From the NCBI GenBank assembly GCA_019455285.1, contig JACFMS010000003.1, positions 72,909-136,908 of the forward strand: a stretch of 64,000 nucleotides of DNA. The letters run 5' to 3'. A program made the translations under genes and the position numbers. The notes under the pieces are model-generated. The model did not search any database. It was given only the letters and a program-made list of their open reading frames with translations, and was not told where the DNA came from. Shown piece after piece: positions 38,516 through 48,556 of the stretch; the first letter of the stretch is position 1, and each line of letters begins with the position of its first letter. Source of the DNA: Sphingomonadales bacterium. GTDB taxonomy: Bacteria; Pseudomonadota; Alphaproteobacteria; Sphingomonadales; Govanellaceae.

Positions 38516-39001
38516 ATGAAAGAAGCCTCAATGTCAGATACAGATTCGTCTCAAGCTATAAACGAGCCACCCCTCCACGAGCTTCGTGATCAACAGGACA
38601 TGCGAAGTTCCGAAGGGCATCCCATAAGCATCATTGATGCATTCCTGAAATGCTTTGATGAAAACGGAACACAGGTGTTCCAGATCCCCGGCCATGTCAT
38701 GACTGCATTAGCCAAGCGTTTTCAATATTTTATGGATGGTAACGCCCCAACACTAGATGAGGCTTTTGGCAATAAAACTGGACAACAACGTAACAAAGTG
38801 AAGATGGCAGCAAGAAATGGGGAGATCCTTTTTCATTTTCTCGATGAACTTGAGCGCGCTAGGAAAATCCCAGCTAAAAACCGGAACAGCACTCCGTTTG
38901 AAATCGCTGCAGAAAATACCGCAGAAGCCTTTGATACATCTGCTGACCATGTGAAGAAAATTTACAAGCTTTCGGGGCCTAAATCGCATCAAGGCGTATA
39001 A
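38516..39001 (+). CDS. Hypothetical protein downstream of the integrase
   Basis: This protein has up to 161 residues; ATG 38531 (MSDTDSSQAI) is an alternative start. It is acidic at the N-terminus and helical later (IIDAFLKCFDENGTQVFQIPGHVMTALAKRFQYFMDG; RNKVKMAARNGEILFHFLDELERARK). No family is recognised. It lies 46 bp after the integrase on the same strand, with lower GC than the metabolic genes that follow. An element-maintenance role is possible but not shown. Confidence 0.65.
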   Translation: MKEASMSDTDSSQAINEPPLHELRDQQDMRSSEGHPISIIDAFLKCFDENGTQVFQIPGHVMTALAKRFQYFMDGNAPTLDEAFGNKTGQQRNKVKMAARNGEILFHFLDELERARKIPAKNRNSTPFEIAAENTAEAFDTSADHVKKIYKLSGPKSHQGV

Positions 39002-39043
39002 AGCGCCCCCGGACGGTTGAGGACTTGCCTATGGGCAATCATA

Positions 39044-40129
39044 TCAACGATTCAGGCCTCTCAGCGCCTGGTCGATCACATGTTGTGCCCGCTCCCATAC
39101 GGCGCGGCGCCAATCCGCATTATTGGGATAAAATGCCTCGCGCAATGCGGCGGTAATTTCCTTTCCCTCGTTGCTGGCGGGATCACCGTGCTGCCACAGC
39201 CAATGGTCGCGCATCATGCAATCCATCACATGCTGGAACGGATAGGTGCCGAACTCCAGCACGATAGGCGCCACGGCCTTGTCTTTCAACAGACGGCGGT
39301 AGCCTTCGGTGGGATGGCCGTGGGTGGTGTAATAGTCCCCCTTGCCAGCAAGCGCTTCGTCCACAGGCGCGTTGATCCAGCCGCCATACCAGCCCCTTGC
39401 CACCGCCAGCGCCTCCCCAGTGTCCATGGAAGCGGCCATGCCATAGCCATATGGCCCCACGCCGGAATGGAAGTCCACGATCCCCACCGTGCGTGCTGTC
39501 GCGGCATGCTCCGCCAACACAGTCAGCAGCGTTTGTGCAGACCATGTTGGCTTCTGCCCGCCATAGCCGAAACCATCCGGATGGCTGTACTGCCCCGTCA
39601 TGATGGCGCGCATTAAGGCGTTGGCGCCGTTTCGTTGCGCATAGGCTTGCAATGCCGTATTGGCCTCATCCCGCGCCGGGCCATCCAACGCCGGACAGTT
39701 GATGGCATCATGAATGGCTTCGTAACCGGGGTTTTCCGGCAGCGGCTGAGCATAGTCGATGAAATTGCGGCACAGGTCCACATTGTCTTCGTTGTTGCGC
39801 CGCCCGGCAGCCGCGCCCCAGCAGTTGGTGCCGTGGATCAGCAGCACCGACGTGTCTGGTGGCAAATCGCCTGGGCCCCCGTTCACCAACCAGCCGGCCT
39901 GGCAGCCAGAGCCCACCATGGCTTCCGCACCATGCGCCCCGGACATCAGCACCAATAGCTTTGAGGCGGAGATGGGACCAAAGCGCACCACTTCAGTGCC
40001 GATTTCCTGGCCATTGGGCGCACCCGTGGGATTGACAAAGGTTTGAGGCGTACCGCCAGCGTATAGGCACGCCGCCTTAAAACGTTCCCGCGCTGTGAAG
40101 AAATCCCTGGAAAAGTATCGGTCCCTCAT
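39044..40129 (-). CDS. DUF2817 family protein (M14 carboxypeptidase-like)
   Basis: This 361-residue protein matches DUF2817, related to M14 zinc carboxypeptidases and aspartoacylases. The likely zinc motif is LMSGAHGAEAMVGSGCQAGWL near residue 65; later segments are LLIHGTNCWGAAAGRRNNEDNVDLCRNF and VGIVDFHSGVGPYGYG with a further His, and PIVLEFGTYP with an acidic residue. It would hydrolyse an amide or ester bond at a carboxy-terminal group. It is the last gene of the minus-strand metabolic cassette, coupled to the transporter gene by ATGA. Confidence 0.85.
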   Translation of the reverse strand: MRDRYFSRDFFTARERFKAACLYAGGTPQTFVNPTGAPNGQEIGTEVVRFGPISASKLLVLMSGAHGAEAMVGSGCQAGWLVNGGPGDLPPDTSVLLIHGTNCWGAAAGRRNNEDNVDLCRNFIDYAQPLPENPGYEAIHDAINCPALDGPARDEANTALQAYAQRNGANALMRAIMTGQYSHPDGFGYGGQKPTWSAQTLLTVLAEHAATARTVGIVDFHSGVGPYGYGMAASMDTGEALAVARGWYGGWINAPVDEALAGKGDYYTTHGHPTEGYRRLLKDKAVAPIVLEFGTYPFQHVMDCMMRDHWLWQHGDPASNEGKEITAALREAFYPNNADWRRAVWERAQHVIDQALRGLNR

Positions 40130-41481
40130 ACTGAGTACTCCACTGGTTTTTTGCTGCGGGCCTGGATACGACGCTTAATGACAGAATGGCGGTGTTCGGT
40201 GATGGGATAACGCCACAACAATAAGGCGGCCATCACAAGCGGCACACCCGGCAGCACCAGGCCCACAAGGGTTAGGGTGATCGTTCCTTGTACCGTCTGA
40301 TTGGCCGGGTCAAATCCGAAGTACTCCAACAACGGCAATGCGATACCGACACTGAACGCCAGTGCGCATTTGGCGAAGAAATTATAAATGGCCATATAAA
40401 GCCCTACGTCATCGCCGCCGCCCTTCCATACCGCGTAATCGGCGGTATCCGCTATGAGTGCTGTCGGCAATATCCAGATGGGCGAAATGGTGACACCCAA
40501 CACGGCGAACACCGCCATGGCATACCACTGATTGCCGCTGGGCACGGCCATAAGAAGCGGCAACGACAACGCCACCAACACGGATGCCATGGCCAGGGCA
40601 CGATGTTTGCCGATACCATTGGCCAGCCGCACAATGCCCGGCGTTGCCAAGGTCCCCACCATGAACTGCACAAACACCAGGACAAGAAAACTTGATTTAG
40701 GCAGCCCCACAGCAAACTCAATGACCATCAGCACGGCGGCATTGTAGATATGAAGGCCTAGCCACAGCAGAAACGTCGCCGACACTACCAACAGATACGG
40801 TTTGTTCCGCCGCAGAATGGATATCGTTTCAACAAGCGAGGGCGCAACCGATGTAGATAACGTATGTCCCGAAGGCACCCTCCACAAAGCGGCACCCACG
40901 CTGACAGGTAAAACCACTACCGTTATCACCAGAAACACCATCAGAATGCTGCCGATGGAAGGCTCACTGCCGGAGAAAATCAAGATGGGCAGCCCCGTGG
41001 CCAGCAAAACGCCCACGAACGTCGCCGCCTCCCGAAGCCCGACAATGCGGTTGCGCTCCCGGTAATCGGGGCTCAACTCGGCGCCCCAGGACAGATAGGG
41101 AATTTGCACCAGCGTCCAAGCCGCATAGTACGCCACGATGGTGACGATTAAATACACCATGCCAACACCGGGGCCCGGCATGAACAGCGCCCAAGTGGCC
41201 GCCACCAATATCGGCGTACCCACGGCGATCCATGGCTTGCGACGGCCAAACCGGCCGTGGGTGCGGTCGCCCAGCGCCCCGATCACCGGATCCAGCAGGG
41301 CATCCCAGGCCCGCGCCACAAAAAAGGCGATACCCACAGCCGACAGGCTAAGTCCCACTTCCGTGGCATAAAATGGTGGGATATAGACCACCAGCGCCAT
41401 ATTGAGAGCAGACAACACAATGGCTGGGGCGGCATAGGCCAACAGCAAAGGGAGATCAAGGCGGCCGTTTTTCTGGCTCAT
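40126..41481 (-). CDS. MFS transporter, GPH (MelB-like) family
   Basis: This 451-residue, twelve-helix transporter resembles the glycoside-pentoside-hexuronide:cation symporters. The MelB-like motif RAWDALLDPVIGALGDRTHGRFGRRKPWIAVGTP appears near residue 55, including the conserved Asp and Arg/Lys cluster. It would carry substrate across the inner membrane after the TonB receptor of the same cassette has moved it across the outer one. It overlaps the DUF2817 gene (ATGA). The substrate need not be a sugar; GPH relatives carry varied compounds. Confidence 0.88.
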   Translation of the reverse strand: MSQKNGRLDLPLLLAYAAPAIVLSALNMALVVYIPPFYATEVGLSLSAVGIAFFVARAWDALLDPVIGALGDRTHGRFGRRKPWIAVGTPILVAATWALFMPGPGVGMVYLIVTIVAYYAAWTLVQIPYLSWGAELSPDYRERNRIVGLREAATFVGVLLATGLPILIFSGSEPSIGSILMVFLVITVVVLPVSVGAALWRVPSGHTLSTSVAPSLVETISILRRNKPYLLVVSATFLLWLGLHIYNAAVLMVIEFAVGLPKSSFLVLVFVQFMVGTLATPGIVRLANGIGKHRALAMASVLVALSLPLLMAVPSGNQWYAMAVFAVLGVTISPIWILPTALIADTADYAVWKGGGDDVGLYMAIYNFFAKCALAFSVGIALPLLEYFGFDPANQTVQGTITLTLVGLVLPGVPLVMAALLLWRYPITEHRHSVIKRRIQARSKKPVEYSV

Positions 41482-41539
41482 GATCTCCCCTATGACATGC
41501 GGTTTGATGTGTTACCTGGCGGGAACAGTCATCATATAC

Positions 41540-43843
41540 CTAGAAATTGGTGCTGGCCACGACCCCGATTTCCCGCGGACGGTTGCGGTATTCGTAATCA
41601 CCAAATACCGCGTTGTAGGTGCCTGTGGTGGCGATCTTGTTGAACAGGTTGTTCACAAACAACTGCACCGACCAATTATCGTCCATGGCGTCTGCCCCGG
41701 CCCTTAGACCCACCAGCGTATATTTGCCGGCCTGACGGTTGGCGGGGTCTGCCGTATCCACCAGGCTGTTGTAGCGGCCCACATAACTGACATCCGCCCG
41801 CACCCAGCCGTCAAAACTTTGGGCCAGCGGGAAGCGGTATTGCACCGCGGCGCTGCCGCTGAATTTGGGCACGCCTGCCAACCGGTCGCCCTTGGCACCG
41901 AACAGCGGCACGGTTTCGCCAAGCTTCGCATCGGTGTAACCGGCGTTCAGGGTAATTTCCAGGTCATCGGTTACTAGTGCAGTCACATCCGCTTCCAGGC
42001 CATAGATGTTGGCGCTGGTAACGTTATCGAAAAAGGTAAAGCCGCAAAACAACTGTTTACGCAGCTGGATATTTTTCCAATCAATCTTATAGGCAGAGGC
42101 ATTGAGCAGCACACGCTTGTCGGCCAATTCGGCTTTGGCGCCCGCTTCATAGCTCCACAGTGAGTCGGAATCGAACGAGACCGGGCTATTGGTAAGATTA
42201 AGCTCATCCAGTTCGGCAGCGCATTCCGGCGTATTGGGAATGGGCTGATTAAAGCCGCCCACCCGATAGCCTTTGGACGCAGTGGTATAGACCAGAAGCG
42301 TTTCACTGGCGCGGAAGGATGCGGTGATTTTCGGATTGAAGCCGTTTTCCTTGGAACTGCCAGCCCTGAAAGTGGCGCCTGGCGCAATAAAAGCGCTCAA
42401 CGGATTGCCGTCGAACACAAAGTTTTGCTTTACATCAAAGTACCGGCCACCCGCAGTCAGGCTGAATTCTTCTGTGATGTCCAGTGTCACTTCACCAAAT
42501 AGCGATACCTGGCGCAAATCCTGGTCGACGTCGGATTGGAAAACGTTGGGAAATACGCCATCCAGCAGCAGGGCCGGGAACTCATTAACCACGGTGGCGC
42601 CGAAGAAATCATTGATGCCTTCATAGGGGGCATCTTGTATGAAGTTCTTATCTAACTTGGAATAATAGACGCCAAGTACATAATTCAACTTACCTTCGCC
42701 GTTAGAGGCAATGCGCAATTCTTCCGTAAAATCATCATATTTGTTGCGGTTCAGCAACTGTGATGATGGGTCCAGTGTGCCAAACACAATGTCCATGAAT
42801 GCCGTCGTGTCCTGCCGGTCCAGGTTCCACCGTTTGAAATACGAGGTGGACGATGTAATCGTAGCTGGACCCAGATCGTAATCGATGACAGCGTTGAAGA
42901 TGTCGACCTTGTCGCGATTGAAGGGTTCTATATAATTTTCCGTGGTCAAATGGTTGCCGGTGATGACCGAACTGGTACCCTTCACCCGAAATTCGCGGCG
43001 CATGTATTTCAACTGTACACGCAAATCTTCCGACAAATCTGCCATCAAGTTGGCGCGCACCGACCAGGAATTGTCGGTATTGAAATCCTTGCGCCCTGGC
43101 ACTTTCTGCGATGGCCCAAAGCCGGGCCCAACCAGATCAACCGTGTTGTCGATAAACCCACCCGTATGACCAGCGGACATCACCACCCGCAGCGCCACTT
43201 TATCTTCCACCAAGGGCGCATTTATCATTGCATCGCCGGAATAGGATTCACCGCCGGACTTGGTGGTGGATAGCCGCCCGCGCAGGTTCACTTCAAACTG
43301 ATTGGCATCTGGCAGCTTGGTAATATAACGAACGGTACCGCCCATGGAGCCTGCGCCATAAAGAGTGCCTTGCGGGCCTTTAAGCACCTCGATGCGTTCC
43401 AGGTCAAAGAGGTTCAAATCCGGCGACGCGCCGTTTTCATTGTTGGTGCCGCCCGCATTGGTAATGGTTACGTCGTCGATGTATACACCTACGGTTTCCT
43501 GCGGCTCGGATTCGGTGGAGCTGGACACACCGCGAATTTTGATCTTCTTACGGTTGTTGCCCGCGTCAAACACTGCGAATCCGGGTATTTTAGGGCCGAT
43601 GTCGAACAAGCCTTGCGCGCTGGACGATGACAGCTCGGATGCGGACAAGGCGCGTATGCTGGCGGGCACGTCCTGCAGGGATTGTGCGCCACGCTTTTGC
43701 GCCGTCACGACGATCTCTTCCAGGCCGCTTTGGGCGTGCGCCGTGGGAATCAAGGCAAAAATACTAACCATGGGCGCCGCCAGCCGCATCCAATACCTGG
43801 GGGCAGGATTGCCGTATTGCTTTGACCTGTCACTGGTTTTCAT
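41540..43843 (-). CDS. TonB-dependent outer-membrane receptor
   Basis: This 767-residue receptor starts at ATG 43843, preceded by GGAGAAGG; a longer frame begins at 43882. The signal peptide ends near residue 38 (LIPTAHAQ), followed by LEEIVVTAQKR and a plug with RIEVLKGPQGTLYGAGSMGGTVRYITK. Barrel motifs YTTASKGYRVGGFNQP and WSYEAGAKAEL place it in the same broad group as the window's other two receptors. It is encoded within a cassette with aldehyde and alcohol dehydrogenases, suggesting uptake of an alcohol or polyether-like substrate rather than iron. Base composition is similar to neighbouring cassette genes. Confidence 0.93.
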   Translation of the reverse strand: MKTSDRSKQYGNPAPRYWMRLAAPMVSIFALIPTAHAQSGLEEIVVTAQKRGAQSLQDVPASIRALSASELSSSSAQGLFDIGPKIPGFAVFDAGNNRKKIKIRGVSSSTESEPQETVGVYIDDVTITNAGGTNNENGASPDLNLFDLERIEVLKGPQGTLYGAGSMGGTVRYITKLPDANQFEVNLRGRLSTTKSGGESYSGDAMINAPLVEDKVALRVVMSAGHTGGFIDNTVDLVGPGFGPSQKVPGRKDFNTDNSWSVRANLMADLSEDLRVQLKYMRREFRVKGTSSVITGNHLTTENYIEPFNRDKVDIFNAVIDYDLGPATITSSTSYFKRWNLDRQDTTAFMDIVFGTLDPSSQLLNRNKYDDFTEELRIASNGEGKLNYVLGVYYSKLDKNFIQDAPYEGINDFFGATVVNEFPALLLDGVFPNVFQSDVDQDLRQVSLFGEVTLDITEEFSLTAGGRYFDVKQNFVFDGNPLSAFIAPGATFRAGSSKENGFNPKITASFRASETLLVYTTASKGYRVGGFNQPIPNTPECAAELDELNLTNSPVSFDSDSLWSYEAGAKAELADKRVLLNASAYKIDWKNIQLRKQLFCGFTFFDNVTSANIYGLEADVTALVTDDLEITLNAGYTDAKLGETVPLFGAKGDRLAGVPKFSGSAAVQYRFPLAQSFDGWVRADVSYVGRYNSLVDTADPANRQAGKYTLVGLRAGADAMDDNWSVQLFVNNLFNKIATTGTYNAVFGDYEYRNRPREIGVVASTNF

Positions 43844-43974
43844 AACCTTCTCCTCCATCATTATTGCTGTGGTTTTCGTCATTTTGCTATCCTCTGCATA
43901 TCATCTTTGGGGCGGCGGAACTTATGGCCGAAGCACCCGTTGTTATGCCAAAGCCACAATCCGCGTGTTGCCTG

Positions 43975-45480
43975 TCACACCAAAAATTCTATAGCTTTCA
44001 GGGTTGTATATGATTTGAGACCCGCCATGCCGAATTCAACGCCAAACCCAGACTGCCCCATAGGCTCGGACGCCAAGGCAAAACCGCTGCCTTCGCCATG
44101 GGGGGCAGAGGCCTGCACCCGCACTTTGCCGGCGCGTACCCCGCGCCCCATCCGCACGCCCCGCGCCAAGCTCTGCGTCCATATGGTGGCCGCCAAACCG
44201 TACTGGGTGTCATTGGCATGGCGGAGCGCCTCGTCTTCGCCTTCAAATGTCTGGACAGTCAGTACCGGACCAAAAACTTCCTGTTGCAAAATGGCTGTGC
44301 CGGGCTGGACACCGGTCAACACGGTAGGCGTGATGAACAACCCACCGGTTTTCTGATGTGCGGCATGGCCGCCCGCCATCACCCGCGCACCATCCTGTTT
44401 CGCTGTTTCAATATGGCGCAGAATATTGTCAAAAAACGGCCGCCCTGCAATGGCGCCAAATCGCGTTGCCGGGTCCAGCGGGTCCGCCGGCTGCCAGTGT
44501 TGCAGGATATCGGCCGCTGCGGCAAAAAACTGGTCTTCCAATCCCTTTTCGATCAACAACCGGCACCGGGCGACGCACACTTGGCCCTGATTCCAAAACG
44601 CATCTTGTATCAGCGATTCAGCGATGGCATCCAAATCAACCCCATCGTTGAACACCACTTGCGGCGACTTACCACCACATTCCAGCAGCACGCGCTTGAA
44701 GCCATGGGCAGCGGAGTTTTCCATTATTTTCGCCCCCGTGGCCGTGGACCCCGTGAAGGTCACCATGTCGACATCGGCATGACGCGACAAGTCACGGCCC
44801 GCGCCATGCCCCAAGCCGGATAATACATTCAACACTCCGGCGGGCAGGCCTGCTTCTGCGGCAATGCCAGCTAAAGCCAGCGCCGAAAGGCTGGCAATTT
44901 CCGATGGCTTCAAGACCACTGAATTGCCGGCGGCCAATGCCGGTGCGATTTTCAGCGATGCATTAATGATGGGAAAGTTCCAAGGCACGATAGCGGCTAC
45001 CACACCTACCGGCTCCATAACGCTTATGCCCAGGGCGGTGTGGTCGCTGGGCGCCACGGCGCCATAAATCTTGTCCAACGCCTCGCCATAGTAGCGGAAG
45101 AAACTGGCCGCCACCGTCACTTCCTGCAAAGCACTGGTGATGGGCTTGCCCACTTCCAGACAGTCCATCAGCGCCAGATCAACCGCTGCCGCCTCCATCC
45201 GCTCGGCGATACCGATCAGCACCGCCTTGCGCGCCAGCGGCCCTTGGCCGACCCATGCCCGGTGATCAAAGGCATGCCGCGCAGCCAGCACCGCCTGATC
45301 CACATCCCTTTGTGAACACGATGGTAACCGCGCCACTACTTCGCCCGTGGCAGGGTTCACGCTGTCGAAGGTATCGCCTGCATCCGCTCTGCGGTACGCA
45401 CCATTAATGAATGGCCGGGGTTCATGCACAAGACCGGCGGCACGGGCATGCCACTGGGCCGCCGTCGTAGGCTGGTTCAT
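43975..45480 (-). CDS. NAD(P)-dependent aldehyde dehydrogenase
   Basis: This 501-residue aldehyde dehydrogenase has an intact active site: LLECGGKSPQVVF with the general-base Glu, and DAFWNQGQVCVARCRLLIEKG with the nucleophile Cys. PWNFPIINASLKIAPALAAGNSVVLKPSE and TGSTATGAKIMENSAA form the cofactor fold. It resembles PuuC/betaine-aldehyde-type enzymes. It lies between the TonB receptor and the GMC dehydrogenase on the same strand (35 bp after the latter). It probably oxidises the aldehyde that the GMC enzyme makes. Confidence 0.94.
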   Translation of the reverse strand: MNQPTTAAQWHARAAGLVHEPRPFINGAYRRADAGDTFDSVNPATGEVVARLPSCSQRDVDQAVLAARHAFDHRAWVGQGPLARKAVLIGIAERMEAAAVDLALMDCLEVGKPITSALQEVTVAASFFRYYGEALDKIYGAVAPSDHTALGISVMEPVGVVAAIVPWNFPIINASLKIAPALAAGNSVVLKPSEIASLSALALAGIAAEAGLPAGVLNVLSGLGHGAGRDLSRHADVDMVTFTGSTATGAKIMENSAAHGFKRVLLECGGKSPQVVFNDGVDLDAIAESLIQDAFWNQGQVCVARCRLLIEKGLEDQFFAAAADILQHWQPADPLDPATRFGAIAGRPFFDNILRHIETAKQDGARVMAGGHAAHQKTGGLFITPTVLTGVQPGTAILQQEVFGPVLTVQTFEGEDEALRHANDTQYGLAATIWTQSLARGVRMGRGVRAGKVRVQASAPHGEGSGFALASEPMGQSGFGVEFGMAGLKSYTTLKAIEFLV

Positions 45481-45515
45481 CGTTATTTGCTCCGTATGGT
45501 CGTAAATTTATTCTG

Positions 45516-47123
45516 TCAGCTACCCGCCCCCCGGATCAGGTCCGCCGCCCGTTCCCCCACCATGATGGCCGGGGCGTTGGTATTAGCGCTGGGCACCACC
45601 GGCATGATGGAGGCATCCACCACCCGCAACCCTGAAACGCCATTCACCCGTAATTCCGGATCAACCACCGCCATGGCGTCAACGCCCATTTTACAAGTGC
45701 CCACCGGGTGATACATCAGAAAGGCGTATTGCCGGATAAAGTCTTCCCATTCGGCGTCGCTGTTTACCGCATTGCCCGGCAGGCGCTCGTTTTCCAGGTA
45801 TTTCTGGAACGCTGGCGCGTTAAAAATGGACCGCGCCACTCGGCAGCCTTCAATCATCTGCTTCATGTCTTCAGCATGGCCCAGCAACTGATGGTCAATC
45901 ACTGGTTTGTCTTCCGGGTTGGCGGAACGCAACAGAATACGGCCACGGCCTTCCGGGCGGCAAACATTCACCGCCAGCCCCACAGCCGAGCGTTTATACA
46001 ACTGCACGCCTTCCGGCGTGAAATCATAGGCTATGGGTGTGTAGGACAACTGTATGTTGGGCCATTCCAACTCTTCGCGGGTGCGGATGAAGGCGATGGC
46101 ATGGCCAATGCTGGTGCTGGCGGGGCCCCGTCCGAACAGCAGGAAATTTAGGCCATGTTTGATGAATTTCAGCGGGTTGCTGGCCTCCATATTCAGGCTT
46201 GGGTGGGTGACATGGTACGACAGGATGACACCCGGATGCTCTTGTAGGTTCTGTCCTACTCCGGGCAAATCATGTTGAACAGCAATGCCGTGATCGCGTA
46301 AATGATCCGCTGGTCCGATACCTGACAGCATCAGGATTTTTGGCGACGCTATGGCCCCGGCGCTGAGGATGATTTCCCGTTCGGCCCGAAAGATCACCCT
46401 TTGGCCTTTGTAATCAACTTCCACAGCCACGGCGCGGTTCTGCTCCACCATGATGCGCCGCACCACTGCATGGGTCTTGATGTCCAGATTGGGCCGCCGC
46501 CGGGCCGGCGCCAGATAGGCCCGCGCCGTGGAATGCCGCCAGCCTTTCTTTTGGGTCGCTTGTGACGGGCCAATGCCTTCCTGCACTTCGCCGTTCACAT
46601 CCGGGTTGTGGGAGATGCCCACCTCCTGGCCTGCCTTGATGAAGGCGTCGGTCATGGGGTTGTGCACCCTGGCATTGGCCACCGACAGCGGCCCGTCACC
46701 GCCACGATAGCGGGAGCCGCCGTTTTCATTGGTTTCCGCCATGTTGAAATAGGGCAAGACATCGTCGTATGACCAGCCGTGGCATCCCATCTGCGCCCAT
46801 TGGTCATAGTCGCCGCGGTTACCCCGTACATACATCATGCCGTTGATGGACGATCCGCCGCCCAATAATCGGCCCGCTGGCCACATATCAACCCGGCCAC
46901 GGCGGGATGGGTCGGGATCAGCCATGTAGGTCCAGTTGTATTTCGGGTTCATGATGGCCATGATTTCCCCTGCGGGGATGCGGATGATGGGGGAATAGTC
47001 CCAACCGCCCGCTTCCAGCAGCAACACACGCACACCCGGATCCTCACTCAACCGCGCAGCCAGGACGCAGCCAGCCGAACCCCCGCCGATGATGATGTAA
47101 TCTGCCGCCTGAAGACTTGCCAC
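45516..47123 (-). CDS. GMC-family FAD-dependent alcohol dehydrogenase
   Basis: This 535-residue glucose-methanol-choline oxidoreductase has an FAD-binding ADYIIIGGGSAGCVLAARLSE at the N-terminus. GMC signature 1 is GRLLGGGSSINGMMYVRGN and signature 2 GAIASPKILMLSGIGP. Active-site His and Asn segments near the C-terminus are YHPVGTCKMG and VPSANTNAPAIMVGERAADLI. It would oxidise a primary alcohol to an aldehyde for the neighbouring aldehyde dehydrogenase. Choline dehydrogenase and polyethylene-glycol dehydrogenase are relatives; the set of neighbours favours the latter type, tentatively. It is divergent from the AraC gene. Confidence 0.93.
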   Translation of the reverse strand: MASLQAADYIIIGGGSAGCVLAARLSEDPGVRVLLLEAGGWDYSPIIRIPAGEIMAIMNPKYNWTYMADPDPSRRGRVDMWPAGRLLGGGSSINGMMYVRGNRGDYDQWAQMGCHGWSYDDVLPYFNMAETNENGGSRYRGGDGPLSVANARVHNPMTDAFIKAGQEVGISHNPDVNGEVQEGIGPSQATQKKGWRHSTARAYLAPARRRPNLDIKTHAVVRRIMVEQNRAVAVEVDYKGQRVIFRAEREIILSAGAIASPKILMLSGIGPADHLRDHGIAVQHDLPGVGQNLQEHPGVILSYHVTHPSLNMEASNPLKFIKHGLNFLLFGRGPASTSIGHAIAFIRTREELEWPNIQLSYTPIAYDFTPEGVQLYKRSAVGLAVNVCRPEGRGRILLRSANPEDKPVIDHQLLGHAEDMKQMIEGCRVARSIFNAPAFQKYLENERLPGNAVNSDAEWEDFIRQYAFLMYHPVGTCKMGVDAMAVVDPELRVNGVSGLRVVDASIMPVVPSANTNAPAIMVGERAADLIRGAGS

Positions 47124-47342
47124 GTTGTTGCTCCTTAATTTTTGAGACCATAAAGGGGACCTGGCGGCAAATCATATGGGAACGTCACATGAAAGTATGC
47201 TAAATGCCCAATTTAGACCCTGACAAGACATCACCATCCCGGGGGTGCTTGACGGCCAAGCCAAGGCCTGCCACTCTTGGCTGCAAAATGTATGGCTCCT
47301 TAAATCCGGAGCCCTCAGACGTTTTTAAAGGCTGGGAACCCT

Positions 47343-48362
47343 TTGGCTGTGGCCCTTCCGACATCCATATTCGACCATATCCCACAACGCCGCGTTTACG
47401 CGGACGCCATGGCGTTGGCCGCCGCCACACCCCCCTTGGGGCGGGGCCGAATCACCGCCCGCCGGGTTCCCACGCCCAGCGAAATCGGCAGGGGTTACGA
47501 AGCCTTATGGTATTTTTGCGACGATCTGGCGGTGATGGTCGCCCAGCGCAGCCTGGAAGCGGAGCAGTGCTTTAATTATATTGGTGAAGGCCTGTTGAAG
47601 CTGCATTTCCGCCTTGCCGGTACGTCCATGCTGCGCTTCCCTGGCGAGGACGCCAGCCGTATCTCCGGCCTGTTTTGCGGCGCCATGATCCACCCCATGG
47701 GGTTGCCCAAGGTCGAGCTTTGTGAACAATCGGACGATGACCGCTGGGTAACTATTTTTTGCCGCCCGGCTGTTTTCAGTAATGTTTTAGGGTTGGACAG
47801 CACAGATTTGCCCGGGCCGGTGGCCGACTTTGCCAAGGGTGTTTCCACGGACTTGGTGCGGGCCCAGATACCCATGGAAAACAATCTGGTGATCGCGGCC
47901 AACGCATTGGCGCAGCTTGATCCGGCGGTGGCCACTGACCGGGTTTGGGCGGAAGCCAAGGTGGTGGACATGCTGTGTGGGGCATTGAACTCCATGCGCC
48001 TAGTGCGGGATGACTGTGCCACTTTGCCGCTCACCCAACAGGACACCCGGCGTATTGAAGACGCTAAAATCATTCTGTTGGATTCATACGCCAATCCACC
48101 CTCGTTGAAAGCATTGGCGCATATGGTCGGTTTGAACCGCAACAAGCTCAACCAGGGCTTCAAGCAACATGTGGGCCAGACCGTAGGCAACTTCCTGCTG
48201 CAAGTCCGCATGCACAAGGCCAGGGAGCTTCTGGAAAATGGTGACTTGCAGGTGACCCAGGTGGCCTATGAAGTGGGTTATGAATTTCCGTCAAACTTCG
48301 CCACCTCTTTCAAGCGCTATTTCGGATATCCACCAAAACGTCTACGCCGCCGCATCATATAA
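47343..48362 (+). CDS. AraC-family transcriptional regulator
   Basis: This protein has about 339 residues, with a C-terminal AraC DNA-binding domain (residues 240-335): LIDSYANPPSLKALAHMVGLNRNKLNQGFKQHVGQTVGNFLLQVRMHKARELLENGDLQVTQVAYEVGYEFPSNFATSFKRYFGYPPKRLRRR shortened here to its two-helix-turn-helix pattern ending in FKRYFGYPP. The N-terminal 230 residues are a sensing domain without a named family. No ATG suits the start: TTG 47343 and GTG 47349 are candidates, with ATG 47409 as a shorter option. Divergent from the GMC gene, it probably activates the cassette 39044-47123 when the substrate is present. Confidence 0.88.
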   Translation: MAVALPTSIFDHIPQRRVYADAMALAAATPPLGRGRITARRVPTPSEIGRGYEALWYFCDDLAVMVAQRSLEAEQCFNYIGEGLLKLHFRLAGTSMLRFPGEDASRISGLFCGAMIHPMGLPKVELCEQSDDDRWVTIFCRPAVFSNVLGLDSTDLPGPVADFAKGVSTDLVRAQIPMENNLVIAANALAQLDPAVATDRVWAEAKVVDMLCGALNSMRLVRDDCATLPLTQQDTRRIEDAKIILLDSYANPPSLKALAHMVGLNRNKLNQGFKQHVGQTVGNFLLQVRMHKARELLENGDLQVTQVAYEVGYEFPSNFATSFKRYFGYPPKRLRRRII

Positions 48363-48442
48363 ATTTGTCTACCCAGGCTTTCCGATCACGTTGTGGAAAA
48401 AGCTTAGAAAGCTTCCGGACCCAAACGGCGCTAACGCACATA

Positions 48443-48470
48443 GGGTACCAGATTCAGAAATCCGGTACCC
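48443..48470. repeat. Inverted repeat between AraC and AlpA-like genes
   Basis: GGGTACC (48443-48449) and GGTACCC (48464-48470) form a perfect 7-bp inverted repeat around 14 bp. It lies in the 194-bp gap at the border between the metabolic and defence halves of the element, and could be a regulator site or weak terminator. Confidence 0.45.
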
Positions 48471-48556
48471 TGACACTTCCTGCCAGTTGTCCTATACCGG
48501 CCAAGGGTGATTCGTTTCACCCAGTCATTGCTTAGGACATGTGTAGGGAACTGAGT

